NCBI GenBank assembly: GCA_910587705.1
Contig: CAJUMX010000005.1
Coordinates: 62,001-126,000 of the forward strand
Length of the DNA stretch: 64,000 nucleotides
Direction of reading: 5' to 3'
DNA from: an uncultured Oscillibacter sp.
GTDB lineage: Bacteria; Bacillota; Clostridia; Oscillospirales; Oscillospiraceae
The notes under the pieces are model-generated. The model saw nothing but the letters and a program-made list of their open reading frames with translations. It searched no databases and was not told where the DNA came from. Positions 7,502 to 15,664 of this stretch are shown here, in pieces. The translations under genes were made by a program, and so were the position numbers. Positions within the stretch are counted from its first letter, which is position 1; each line of letters opens with the position of its first letter.

Positions 7502-8770
7502 ATGTCGATTACCATTTTAAAGGGCACGGTGGTCTCCGCTCCGGCCCTGGGGAAGCTGGACATCACGGAAAACGGCTATCTGGTGGCGGAGGACGGCAAA
7601 ATCACCGGGGTCTTTCCCGCCCTGCCGGAGCAATACGCCGGAGCGGCGGTGGAGGATTACGGGGATGCCCTGATTTTGCAGTCCTTCGCGGACCTCCACC
7701 TCCACGCCCCCCAGTATCCTATGCAGGGCTGCGGCATGGACCTGCCGCTTTTGGACTGGCTGAACACCTACACCTTCCCCACCGAGGCCCGCTTCGCCGA
7801 CAAGGACTACGCCCGGGAGGTCTACCGCAAATTGGCCCGGGAGCTTATTGAGAACGGCACCACGAGGGTTTGCATGTTCTCCTCCCTCCACCGGGAGGCC
7901 ACGCTGATTTTAATGGAGGAGCTGGAAAAGGCCGGGGTCACCGGATACGTGGGCAAGGTGAACATGGACCGCAACGGCATCCCCGCCCTCCAGGAGGAGA
8001 CGGAGGAATCCCGGCGGGAAACCCTCCGCTGGCTGGAGGAGTGCCGGGACTTCCGGCACGTCAAGCCCATCCTCACCCCCCGGTTCACCCCCTCCTGCAC
8101 CAACGAACTGATGGACTTTTTGGGGAAGCTGGCGGCGGAGCGGGACCTCCCGGTCCAGTCTCACCTGTCGGAGAACACCGGGGAGATTGCCTGGGTAAAG
8201 GAGCTGCACCCGGACTGTGGCCAGTACTGGGAGACCTACGCAAAATACGGTCTCTGGAACGACCGGACCCTGATGGCCCACTGCGTCTGGTCCGACGAGC
8301 GGGAGCGGGCGGCCATGCGGGAGGCCGGGGTCACCGTGGTCCACTGTGCGGACTCCAACCAGAATATCTGCTCCGGCACGGCCCCGGTGCGGGTGATGCT
8401 GACCGAGGGGCTGAAGGTGGCTTTGGGCAGCGACATTGCCGGAGGGGACCACCTAAGTATGTTCGACGTGGTGGCGGCCTCCATCCGGGCCTCCAAGGCC
8501 CGGCGGATTCTGGACGGCTGGGACACGGATTTCCTCACCGTGGCGGAGGGCTGGTACTTGGGGACCTCCGCCGGGGCGGCGTTCTTTGGGGAGCAGCCGG
8601 GCTTTGCCCCGGGGAACTCCCTCCACGCCATCGTGCTGGAGGACGGGACCCTCCCCCAGCCCCATCCCATGACAGCCCAGGAGCGGCTGGAACGCTGCGT
8701 CTACCGGCGGCAGAAAGGCGCGGTCAAAGCCGTGTGGAGCGACGGCAGAAAGGTCTTTTCCGCCGGTTGA
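7502..8770 (+). CDS. guaD: Guanine deaminase
   Basis: A 422-aa amidohydrolase-superfamily enzyme that hydrolyses guanine to xanthine and ammonia, the entry step of guanine catabolism. Zinc-site motifs are visible: DLHLHAPQY (about residue 63), QSHLSENTGEI (about 220), HCVWSDE (about 260) and GSDIAGGDHL (about 310). The substrate segment MDLPLLDWLNTYTFPTEARF is typical of GuaD. The start is the ATG at 7502; upstream in-frame ATGs lie inside the riboswitch leader. It is preceded by a guanine aptamer and followed by a terminator, so it forms a monocistronic, ligand-controlled unit. Confidence 0.95.
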   Translation: MSITILKGTVVSAPALGKLDITENGYLVAEDGKITGVFPALPEQYAGAAVEDYGDALILQSFADLHLHAPQYPMQGCGMDLPLLDWLNTYTFPTEARFADKDYAREVYRKLARELIENGTTRVCMFSSLHREATLILMEELEKAGVTGYVGKVNMDRNGIPALQEETEESRRETLRWLEECRDFRHVKPILTPRFTPSCTNELMDFLGKLAAERDLPVQSHLSENTGEIAWVKELHPDCGQYWETYAKYGLWNDRTLMAHCVWSDERERAAMREAGVTVVHCADSNQNICSGTAPVRVMLTEGLKVALGSDIAGGDHLSMFDVVAASIRASKARRILDGWDTDFLTVAEGWYLGTSAGAAFFGEQPGFAPGNSLHAIVLEDGTLPQPHPMTAQERLERCVYRRQKGAVKAVWSDGRKVFSAG

Positions 8771-8778
8771 ACGAAAGA

Positions 8779-8800
8779 CGGGACTGCTTTTGCAGTCCCG
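8779..8800. terminator. Terminator after guaD
   Basis: A 9-bp stem CGGGACTGC/GCAGTCCCG with a TTTT loop, followed by TTTCC. It separates guaD from the convergent XRE gene. Confidence 0.75.
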
Positions 8801-8804
8801 TTTC

Positions 8805-10130
8805 CTATTCAAGCACCCAGCCCTCCGGGTCCGTATTGGAGGTATCCCCGTCCAGGTTGGTCAGCTCCTTCCAGCCCTCGTCCAGGCCGAAGGCCCCGCC
8901 GGACCGGACCGCCGTGCGGCCGTACACGTCCTCCATCACCGCAGCCACCTGGAACACGTCCCCGGCCTCCACCGGGACCTCTTGGGGCACAAAATGGAAA
9001 TTGAGCCACTGGTAGCTTTTGGTGCCGCCCCCGTCGTTCTGCCGGAGCTTGTCCAGGGCCTTCCGCTGCTCCCCGGTGAGGACGGCAGTCTCCTCCTCTA
9101 TCACCCCCGGCGTCACAGTGAACACCGCCCAGTCCACCAGCTTCATATTTCGGAACAGGCCCACCCGCAGGCTTTCCAGCTCTGCCACAGGCGGGGTTTT
9201 TTCGGGAGGTCCCGGCTGAATCCCCATCGGGCTCCAGTCCAGGCGCCCGTACTCTTCCCTGGTCCCTCTGGGCTCCACCAGGGCAAAGGTCCCGTTTTCC
9301 ACCGGCTTAAAGCCCAGGGCATAGTCCACCCGGACCGCCGGGAAGGTCTGGCCGTAGAGGCCCGTATAGCGCTTCAGCACCTGGGTCTGCCGGGTCTCGT
9401 CCGGGTAGATGAAGTCCACGCAGATGGTCACCGTCTCCTCCAGAGCGCAGTACAGGTCGGCCTCGAAGCGATGGTCCGCCCCCTGTGTCATGACCTGGTT
9501 GCCGCCCTCGGCGTAGAACGCCGCCCACATGCCCTCCACGTAGGTCTTGGGCACGGCGTAGGCCGTGAACTTCGCCCGGTTCCCGGCCACGTTCACGTTC
9601 CGCAGGGAGACGCCGTAATCGGCGGTGACGGCGTTCTGTTCCCGTAACAGCTCCTCCACCCGGCCGGAGACGCCATTGATCTGGCTGTTTACCCCGGTCT
9701 CCACCTGGGTGATGGCGGCTTGCAGATAGGAGTAATTCCGAGTTAGGTCCTCCAGCCTCTGGTAAAAGCCCCAGAGCACCAGGCACAGGCACACCGCCGC
9801 CGTGACGGCGGATAGTTTCACCACCGTCCTCCGGCGCCCGGACAGCCGGGGCTTCGGCGCGTACCGGGCGGCGATCTCCTCTACCAGGGCCAGCTGCTCC
9901 GCCGTCAGTTCCCCGCCGGATGGGGCGGCTTCCTCCTCCACGCCCAGCAGCCACCCGACGGACACGCCGAACAGGCGGCTCAGGGCCACCAGCTTCTCCA
10001 CCTCCGGCAGGGCGCTGTCGGATTCCCACTTATAAATGGACTGCCGGGACACGCCCAGCCTCTCCCCCAGGGCCTCCTGGGAGAGGCCGAGCTCCTTTCG
10101 CTTCTGGGCCACGCGCTGGCCGGTTGTCAT
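8805..10130 (-). CDS. Membrane-anchored XRE-domain protein with large C-terminal domain
   Basis: A 441-aa protein. Residues 1-62 form an XRE helix-turn-helix (LSQEALGERLGVSRQSIYKW). Residues about 104-122 are a single hydrophobic helix (VVKLSAVTAAVCLCLVLWGF), followed by a coiled stretch (about 125-170) and a roughly 270-residue C-terminal domain rich in beta-like sequence. The layout suggests a cytoplasmic DNA-binding domain tethered to the membrane with an external sensing part, as in clostridial one-component regulators. The ATG at 10130 follows GGAGGG. A 7-bp palindrome 76 nt upstream is a candidate operator. The signal and targets are unknown. Confidence 0.8.
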   Translation of the reverse strand: MTTGQRVAQKRKELGLSQEALGERLGVSRQSIYKWESDSALPEVEKLVALSRLFGVSVGWLLGVEEEAAPSGGELTAEQLALVEEIAARYAPKPRLSGRRRTVVKLSAVTAAVCLCLVLWGFYQRLEDLTRNYSYLQAAITQVETGVNSQINGVSGRVEELLREQNAVTADYGVSLRNVNVAGNRAKFTAYAVPKTYVEGMWAAFYAEGGNQVMTQGADHRFEADLYCALEETVTICVDFIYPDETRQTQVLKRYTGLYGQTFPAVRVDYALGFKPVENGTFALVEPRGTREEYGRLDWSPMGIQPGPPEKTPPVAELESLRVGLFRNMKLVDWAVFTVTPGVIEEETAVLTGEQRKALDKLRQNDGGGTKSYQWLNFHFVPQEVPVEAGDVFQVAAVMEDVYGRTAVRSGGAFGLDEGWKELTNLDGDTSNTDPEGWVLE

Positions 10131-10205
10131 GGGGCATCCCTCCTTTGTGGGTCCAATGTAGCAGGTCCGTCAGGGCTTTTTCCACCAACTTCCGGCTTTC
10201 TTCCT

Positions 10206-10222
10206 GCTAACCGTCGGTTAGC
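10206..10222. promoter_or_regulatory. Palindrome, candidate operator of the XRE protein
   Basis: A perfect 7-bp inverted repeat GCTAACC-GTC-GGTTAGC in the gap between the XRE gene (start 10130) and the end of the next minus-strand gene. Position and symmetry suit a dimeric helix-turn-helix protein. Confidence 0.5.
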
Positions 10223-10236
10223 AAACCCTGCAAACA

Positions 10237-10264
10237 GCCCGGTCCACCCCTAAATGGACCGGGC
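10237..10264 (-). terminator. Hairpin after the XpaC-family gene
   Basis: A perfect 10-bp stem GCCCGGTCCA/TGGACCGGGC with an 8-nt loop, 6 nt after the stop of the minus-strand operon. The T content after the stem is weak (TGTTTGC), so it may terminate inefficiently. Confidence 0.55.
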
Positions 10265-10270
10265 CGCTTG

Positions 10271-11479
10271 TCATTCCTCTTCCCTCCGGACAGCTCCGCC
10301 GCCCAGGCCGAAGTCCTCCTCCGCGCTGCCGGTGTCCCGGCGGAGCATGTGCTCCATTACCCGGATGTCCGAGTCCACGTCCATGGCGTCCGCCTGGTAG
10401 AGCTCGTCCAATTGATGCTCAAAGCCCTTGACGATGGAGTCCATAGTGGTCTCAATCCGCTGCTTGGCCTGACGGAGGTTGTCCCCCTCCACCCCGGCGG
10501 CCTCAAACTGGGCATAGGAGTCCAGCAGCTTCTGGGTGGTGGGCAGGTAGTAGTTCAGGAAGGTTCCGATGCGGTCTTTCTTTCTGGGGTCCTCCTCCAC
10601 GACCTTGAAGATCTTGGCGGTGATCTCCTCCAGCCGGTCGATTTTGGCGGAGAGAACAGGGTCCGCGATCTGGTCGTTGGCCCGGCGGATGTTGCGGAGA
10701 ATGCCGGAATAGCCCTCCTCCGCCTCCTTGGGCGGCGCTTTGGGCTCCGCAACCTCCTGGGCCTCCTCGAACCGTTGGCGGAAGGCCGTTTCCGCGGCGT
10801 TCCCACCCCGGAAGAGGTAGCCCAGCTCCACATTGAGATAGGCTTTCCCGCCAAAGTAGCCCTTGTCGATCATTTTCTCCAGGTCCTTTTCCACCCGCCG
10901 CTCCGAGTAGCCCAGGGTCCGGGCCAGCTCGTCGATGGGCATGGCCTCCCGGTCGCCCAGGACCAGGAGGTATTTGGAAAAGCGTTTGAGCTGGCGGTCC
11001 ATGGAGAGGCCGCTATACAGCATAGCCCCGCCTCCGGCGGTAATGGCCAGTCCCCCCAGCAGGTCCTCCAGCCACCAAAGGGCGACCGTCCCGTTTTGCA
11101 GGACCCACAGCAAGCTGTCTATCGCGTCCACCATCCCATTCAAGCCGAAGAACAGCAGAGCCAGACCGCCGATTTTCAGCCACCAGGCGTTGGACTTCTT
11201 CGCCGCCGGGGACTTGGTGACCTTCTTCACCGCCTTGGCGGCTTTCGTCTGCCGCCGGGGCGCGGTGGAGACGGTCACGGTCCCGGAAGCCCGGGCCGTC
11301 TGTCCCGGCGTGCCCTGGAGGGACGGGGCCTTCTGAACGGGCTTCTTCTCGTCGTCGGCGAAGAGCTTGCCGAACAGCAGCACCAGCCCCACAGGCCAGA
11401 GGCCGAAGCAAAAGGACAATATGATCAGGGGCCAGCCCCAATCCCCGCCGCCGGACGTCTTTTTTCGATTCTCCGCCAT
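10271..11479 (-). CDS. XpaC-family protein (5-bromo-4-chloroindolyl phosphate hydrolysis family)
   Basis: A 402-aa membrane protein. Residues about 15-38 and two further hydrophobic stretches (about 100-118 and 135-155) are membrane segments. Between them is a Lys/Ala/Thr-rich linker (APRRQTKAAKAVKKVTKSP). The C-terminal half is a long helical domain resembling the XpaC family, whose name comes from an activity assay and whose true role is unknown. The ATG at 11479 is preferred over the upstream TTG because GGAGG lies 7 nt before it and the TTG overlaps the preceding gene's stop. It is the last gene of a tight three-gene operon. Confidence 0.75.
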   Translation of the reverse strand: MAENRKKTSGGGDWGWPLIILSFCFGLWPVGLVLLFGKLFADDEKKPVQKAPSLQGTPGQTARASGTVTVSTAPRRQTKAAKAVKKVTKSPAAKKSNAWWLKIGGLALLFFGLNGMVDAIDSLLWVLQNGTVALWWLEDLLGGLAITAGGGAMLYSGLSMDRQLKRFSKYLLVLGDREAMPIDELARTLGYSERRVEKDLEKMIDKGYFGGKAYLNVELGYLFRGGNAAETAFRQRFEEAQEVAEPKAPPKEAEEGYSGILRNIRRANDQIADPVLSAKIDRLEEITAKIFKVVEEDPRKKDRIGTFLNYYLPTTQKLLDSYAQFEAAGVEGDNLRQAKQRIETTMDSIVKGFEHQLDELYQADAMDVDSDIRVMEHMLRRDTGSAEEDFGLGGGAVRREEE

Positions 11480-11481
11480 GG

Positions 11482-11694
11482 TCAATCCTCCGTCTCTTTC
11501 TTCTCCAGCTTCCGCTTGTTCCCCTGCTCGTCCACAATGTAGGTGTGGTCCAACTGGCTCTTGAGGTTCCCCAGCACCGAGTCGATATACGCCCGCCGGA
11601 GGGCGGCCCGCTCCTTCTCCTCGTCCGGGGTTAGCCCCGCGAACCGGGCCTTCCGGGCCAGCTCGTTGATGCGGTCGATCTGCTCCTGCTTCAT
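11482..11694 (-). CDS. DUF896 (YnzC-like) protein
   Basis: A 70-aa mostly helical cytoplasmic protein of the DUF896 family. IDRINELARKAR followed by LTPDEEKERAALRRAYIDSV (about residues 21-40) is the family hallmark. B. subtilis members include YnzC. The molecular role is not established. It overlaps the upstream small gene by 4 nt (ATGA) and ends 2 nt before the ATG of the XpaC-family gene, so all three are one operon. Confidence 0.88.
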   Translation of the reverse strand: MKQEQIDRINELARKARFAGLTPDEEKERAALRRAYIDSVLGNLKSQLDHTYIVDEQGNKRKLEKKETED

Positions 11695-11888
11695 GCTTGT
11701 CCCCCCTGTTCCCGATCGAATACCAAATCGATTTCCAAAATAGAGCCGTTCATCTGCTGGGTGGGAATCCCCCCGGCGTAGCGCCAGCCCTCCGCCGCCC
11801 GCCGGAAAATAGCCTCCCGGTGGCCGGTGGTCTTTCCCACGAAAAACCCCTCGCCGGCGGCCACCGTCTCAAACGCATAGTCCATCAT
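11691..11888 (-). CDS. Small DUF4177-like protein
   Basis: A 65-aa protein that starts with MMDYAFETVAAGEGFF and ends in IDLVFDREQGGQA. It has the YxFETV...EGW...G pattern of the small alpha-beta DUF4177-type proteins found in Firmicutes, but the match is from memory and moderate. The ATG follows GGGGGAGGG. It is the first gene of the operon with DUF896 and XpaC-family genes, overlapping the DUF896 start by 4 nt. No function can be assigned. Confidence 0.6.
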   Translation of the reverse strand: MMDYAFETVAAGEGFFVGKTTGHREAIFRRAAEGWRYAGGIPTQQMNGSILEIDLVFDREQGGQA

Positions 11889-11962
11889 TCCAAACCCTCC
11901 CCCTATTCCATACGGTTTTCCGGCCCGCCGTTCTTCAAATTGCTACCGGATTTCTGCCCGCC

Positions 11963-12754
11963 TCAAACGTAAACCCGCAAGACGATGGAGACGCGCCCCT
12001 TCCGGGTCAGGCCCCCCACCTCGCTGAGCTCAAATTTTCCAAAGCCCCGGGCGGACACCACGTCCCCCGCCTCCAGCAGCTTGTCCGGCTTTACGCACTC
12101 CCGCCAGTTGAGCTGGACCTTGCCGCTTTCAATGAGGGCGGCGGCCTTCCCCCGGGCCAGCCGGAAGCCGGAAGCCGCCACCGCGTCCAGCCGCAGCGAG
12201 GACACCGTGTCCCGGACCTCCTTCCGCTGAATAGCGGGAATGTGGAGGTTTTCCAGGCCAATGGCGGACACCCGGAGGCTGGTCCGCCCGGCGGAGGTCC
12301 AGCTTTGCAGGAGGAAGTCCGCAACGCCCTCCAAAACCAAAAGGTCCGCGCTTCCGGGGGCCACGAGAATGTCCCCCACCTTCTCCCGCACAATGCCCAT
12401 GCCCATCAGGCTCCCCAGGAAATCCCGGTGGCTTAGCTTCTCCTCCTCCCGAAAGACGGCCCGGAGGCAGCGGATGGGGGCCTCGGCGTTTTCCGGCTCC
12501 ATCCAGTCGGGGAGGAACTGCAACACCTGCCGCTCCGCCCCCTCATAGCCCCCTTGGAGCACGTAAGCGCTCTCGGAAATCCCTGCCAGATGCAGAAGGT
12601 CCAGGGCCCGGGCCCGCTGCTGGGGGCTGAGGAAATCCGTGACGGCGGGAATGTTCCGCCCCGACGCCTGCTCCGCCTTGTCCAGCACCTTCGCCAGGGC
12701 CAGCCGGTCCTCTCCGGCAAGGCCCAGGCGGTCCAACAGCGCGCCCTTATCCAT
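11963..12754 (-). CDS. ylmH: YlmH family S4-domain RNA-binding protein
   Basis: A 263-aa protein of the YlmH family, encoded near division genes in many Firmicutes and linked in B. subtilis to rescue of stalled ribosomes. The N-terminal and middle parts match the family (NIPAVTDFLSPQQRARAL at about residues 34-51). The S4 domain is C-terminal (ASGFRLARGKAAALIESGKV through DVVSARGFGKF). Start chosen at MDKGALLDRLG (12754), with CAGGAG 8 nt upstream; it overlaps the end of the ABC exporter gene by 8 nt, so it is probably coupled to it. Confidence 0.88.
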   Translation of the reverse strand: MDKGALLDRLGLAGEDRLALAKVLDKAEQASGRNIPAVTDFLSPQQRARALDLLHLAGISESAYVLQGGYEGAERQVLQFLPDWMEPENAEAPIRCLRAVFREEEKLSHRDFLGSLMGMGIVREKVGDILVAPGSADLLVLEGVADFLLQSWTSAGRTSLRVSAIGLENLHIPAIQRKEVRDTVSSLRLDAVAASGFRLARGKAAALIESGKVQLNWRECVKPDKLLEAGDVVSARGFGKFELSEVGGLTRKGRVSIVLRVYV

Positions 12755-14498
12755 GGCGCAGCTCCTGGGTGTGGACCAGGGCGGCATAGGCCCCGTCCCT
12801 GGCCATCAGCTCCTCGTGGCTTCCCAGCTCCACCATGCGCCCGTCCTCAATGACGGCGATGCGGTCCGCATTGCGGACGGTGGAGAGCCGGTGGGCGATG
12901 ATGATGGTGGTCCGGCCCTGAGAGAGCTTGTCAAAGGCCTCCTGAAGCTTGGCCTCCGTCACGCTGTCCAGGGCCGACGTGGCCTCGTCCAGAATCAGCA
13001 CCGGGGGGTCCTTCAAAAAGATGCGGGCAATGGAAATCCGCTGCTTCTGCCCGCCGGAGAGGAGCACGCCCCGTTCTCCCACGTAGGTGTTGAACCCGTC
13101 GGGCATGGCGCAGATGTCGTCGTAAATCTCCGCCAGGCGTGCGGCCCGGGCCACTTCCTCTTCGGTTGCCCCGGGGCGGCCATAGCGGATGTTCTCCAGA
13201 ATGCTGGCAGCAAAGAGGAACACGTCCTGCTGGACCACGCCTACGTTCCGCCGGAGGGACTCCTGGGTCACCTGCCGCACGTCCGCGCCGTCCAGCCGGA
13301 CGGCCCCTTCGGTGACGTCGTAAAATCTCGGAATCAGCTGGCAGAGGGTGGACTTTCCCCCGCCGGAGGGCCCCACCACCGCCAGAGTCTCGCCGGGGCG
13401 GATGTGGAGGTCCACGTCCCGCAGCACCGCCGCGTCGCCCTGATAGGCAAAGCTCACGTGGTCCACGTCGATTTTGCCCTCCACCCGGTCCAGCCGCCGG
13501 GCGTCCGGCGCGTCTTTCAAGGCGGGCTCCTCCCGCATCAGTTCGATGAAGCGGCCCAGGCCCGCCGTGCCGTTGGCGAAGAGCTCAGCGAAGTTGGAGA
13601 GCTTTCGCACCGGGGTGACGAAGGTGGTGATATAAAGGCTGAACGTGGTCAGGTCAATGACGTTCAGCTCCCCCCGCATGATGAACAGTCCCCCGGCGGC
13701 AATGACGGCAGCGGAGAGGATGCAGAGGAAGAACTCCATAGTGGCGTTGAAGCGCCCCATGGCCTTGTGAAAGGCCCGCTTGGAGGTCTTGAAGGTGGCG
13801 TTGGAGCTGTCGAACTTCTGGAGCTCCGCCCCTTCGTTTGCAAAGGCCTTGGCCGTGCGGATACCGGAGAGGCCGGACTCGATGTCGGAGTTGATGACGG
13901 CGGTTTTCTGCTTCACGGCGGCGGAGGCCTCGCTCATGGAGCGGCGGCAGGACCAGACCACGGCGAAGAACACCGGGACGATGCAGGCAATCACCAGGGC
14001 CAGCCGCCACTGGATGGTGAACATGATGACCAGGGACCCCACGATGGTGACGCCGGAGATGAAGATATCCTCCGGGCCGTGGTGGGCCAGCTCCGTGATG
14101 TCGAAGAGGTCCGCCGTCAGGCGGCTCATGAGCTGGCCGGTGCGGTTCTTGTCGTAGTAGTTGAAGCTCAACTCCTGCATGTGGCGGAAGAGGTCGTGGC
14201 GGATGTCCGCCTCCACCAGGATGCCGAAGGTGTGGCCCCAATAGCAGATGACATAGGTCAGCAGGGCCCGAAGGACAAAGGCAATAAACACCACCGCCAT
14301 AACGGCGAAGAAGGTCTTGTAGGCGCTTTGCGGCAAAAGCTCATACATGCACCAGCGGGACACGGCGGGAAAAGCCAGGTCGATCAAGGAGATCAGCAGG
14401 GCGCAGGTCAGGTCCATGATAAACAGCTTCCGGTGGGGCCGGAAGTAGGAGAGGAAAATCTGCAAGGCGGATTTTCTCTGGAAGTCCTGGGTGGTCAT
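12747..14498 (-). CDS. ABC exporter, fused permease and ATPase
   Basis: A 583-aa half-transporter of the MsbA/BmrA type, working as a homo- or heterodimer in the membrane. The six-helix transmembrane domain covers about residues 15-310. The ATPase domain has Walker A GPSGGGKST, Q-loop VVQQDVFLF, signature LSGGQKQR, Walker B VLILDEATSALD and the switch histidine in IIIAHRLST. Start at MTTQDF (14498), since GGAGG lies just upstream inside the longer frame. It has a near-consensus promoter and is followed by ylmH with 8-nt overlap. The substrate is unknown. Confidence 0.93.
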   Translation of the reverse strand: MTTQDFQRKSALQIFLSYFRPHRKLFIMDLTCALLISLIDLAFPAVSRWCMYELLPQSAYKTFFAVMAVVFIAFVLRALLTYVICYWGHTFGILVEADIRHDLFRHMQELSFNYYDKNRTGQLMSRLTADLFDITELAHHGPEDIFISGVTIVGSLVIMFTIQWRLALVIACIVPVFFAVVWSCRRSMSEASAAVKQKTAVINSDIESGLSGIRTAKAFANEGAELQKFDSSNATFKTSKRAFHKAMGRFNATMEFFLCILSAAVIAAGGLFIMRGELNVIDLTTFSLYITTFVTPVRKLSNFAELFANGTAGLGRFIELMREEPALKDAPDARRLDRVEGKIDVDHVSFAYQGDAAVLRDVDLHIRPGETLAVVGPSGGGKSTLCQLIPRFYDVTEGAVRLDGADVRQVTQESLRRNVGVVQQDVFLFAASILENIRYGRPGATEEEVARAARLAEIYDDICAMPDGFNTYVGERGVLLSGGQKQRISIARIFLKDPPVLILDEATSALDSVTEAKLQEAFDKLSQGRTTIIIAHRLSTVRNADRIAVIEDGRMVELGSHEELMARDGAYAALVHTQELRHG

Positions 14499-14540
14499 AG
14501 GTAAGTCCTCCATTGTCAGAACATAATTTTACAGTTTAGG

Positions 14541-14569
14541 ATTATAGCATGCTTTTTCTGAGGATGCAA
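14541..14569 (-). promoter_or_regulatory. Promoter of the ABC exporter-ylmH operon
   Basis: On the minus strand TTGCAT (14569-14564), 17-bp spacer, TATAAT (14546-14541), 42 bp before the start codon at 14498. Confidence 0.8.
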
Positions 14570-14630
14570 GAACAGCCTCCCCGGAGGGCGTATCCAACCG
14601 CATACGCATATGTTATAGGAGGAATACGGG

Positions 14631-14660
14631 GTAGGGGCGGACCTATGTGTCCGCCCCTAC
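14631..14660. repeat. Perfect intergenic inverted repeat, likely dispersed element
   Basis: A 12-bp perfect stem GTAGGGGCGGAC (14631-14642) / GTCCGCCCCTAC (14649-14660) with loop CTATGT. It lies alone in the 408-bp gap between two divergent transcripts and has no T-run, so it is not a normal terminator. The GTAGGGGCGG wording resembles short palindromes scattered through Oscillospiraceae genomes. The rest of the gap shows only the exporter promoter and a TATAAT near 14853. Confidence 0.65.
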
Positions 14661-14906
14661 AGGATAAACCATGCCCCTTGTCCGGAAGCCGCGCTCTTCC
14701 AGGCAAGGGGCAATTTTTCTGGCGTACAAAAAATTTCTTGATCTCCGTCCATTTGCACGGAACCTCCGGCAGAGCATTTTTTCTTGAAAACAGCCGCAAA
14801 ATTATGTATGCTTAGAATGAATTGACAAGCCTGCGGATTCCAGAACCAGCCTTATAATGATAAACCCAATTCACCCGCTCCTAAAAACGCCGGAGGAGGC
14901 CGTCTT

Positions 14907-15578
14907 ATGCCCTGTATTCTAATCATAGAGGATGATACCGACATTAACAACTCCACCGCCCAGTACCTGCGCCGGCAGGGCTGCACGTGCGTCCAGGCTT
15001 TTTCCGGCACCGAGGGACGGCTGCTCTGGCAAAGGGGCGGCATAGACCTGCTGCTGGTGGACCTGATGCTCCCGGGCTTGTCCGGCGGCGCGCTCATTGC
15101 GGAGATACGCCAATCCAGCCAAATCCCGGTCATCGTGCTGTCGGCCAAAGCAGAGCTGGCCGACAAGGTGGAGCTGCTGGGCCTGGGCGCGGACGACTAT
15201 CTCACCAAGCCCTATCAGCTAGAGGAGCTGTGGGCCCGGATTCTGGTCCAGCTCCGCCACGCCAGCGCCGCCCCTGTGGGGCAGCTTCTGCGCTACCGGG
15301 ACTGGGTGCTGAACCTGGAGGAGCGGACCCTGACTGCCGCCGGACAGCTGGTCAGCCTCACCGCTCACGAGTTTAAGATTGTGGAGCTGCTGGCGGGCCG
15401 CCCCAAACGGGTTTTTACCAAGCAGCAAATTTACGAAGCGGTTTGGCAGGAGGAATACGCCGTAGAGGATAAGACCATCACCGTCCATGTCAGCAACATC
15501 CGGGCCAAGCTGCGGCCCAGCGGCACGGACGGCTATATCCAGACCGTGTGGGGCATCGGCTTTAAGCTGGCGGAGTAA
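14907..15578 (+). CDS. OmpR/PhoB-type response regulator
   Basis: A 223-aa two-component regulator. The receiver domain has the acidic pair ED9-D10, phosphoacceptor Asp52 (LLVDLMLPGLSG) and the conserved Lys in LTKPYQ. The C-terminal winged helix (about residues 125-222) shows LTAHEFKIVELLAGRPKRVF and the VHVSNIRAKL recognition region. The start lies behind GGAGGAGG. It heads an operon with an ABC transporter and its kinase (gene order regulator, ATPase, permease, kinase), the arrangement of BceRS/BcrR-like peptide-antibiotic detoxification modules. Confidence 0.93.
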   Translation: MPCILIIEDDTDINNSTAQYLRRQGCTCVQAFSGTEGRLLWQRGGIDLLLVDLMLPGLSGGALIAEIRQSSQIPVIVLSAKAELADKVELLGLGADDYLTKPYQLEELWARILVQLRHASAAPVGQLLRYRDWVLNLEERTLTAAGQLVSLTAHEFKIVELLAGRPKRVFTKQQIYEAVWQEEYAVEDKTITVHVSNIRAKLRPSGTDGYIQTVWGIGFKLAE

Positions 15579-15664
15579 ACTTTATACTTTCTTTACCCTT
15601 CCTTTGCGATGTTTGGGCACTTGCCTGTTAGACTGAACCCGCAAACAAAAAAGGAGGTTTTCCT

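Noticed and set aside
12639..14504. 621-codon frame opposite the ABC exporter
   Set aside because: Antisense shadow with His/Gly/Gln-rich composition; the exporter has all ATPase motifs.
14820..14858. TTGACA near 14823 with TATAAT at 14853 as a promoter for the response regulator operon
   Set aside because: The spacer is 25 bp, too long even for MerR-type promoters; only the -10 may be real.
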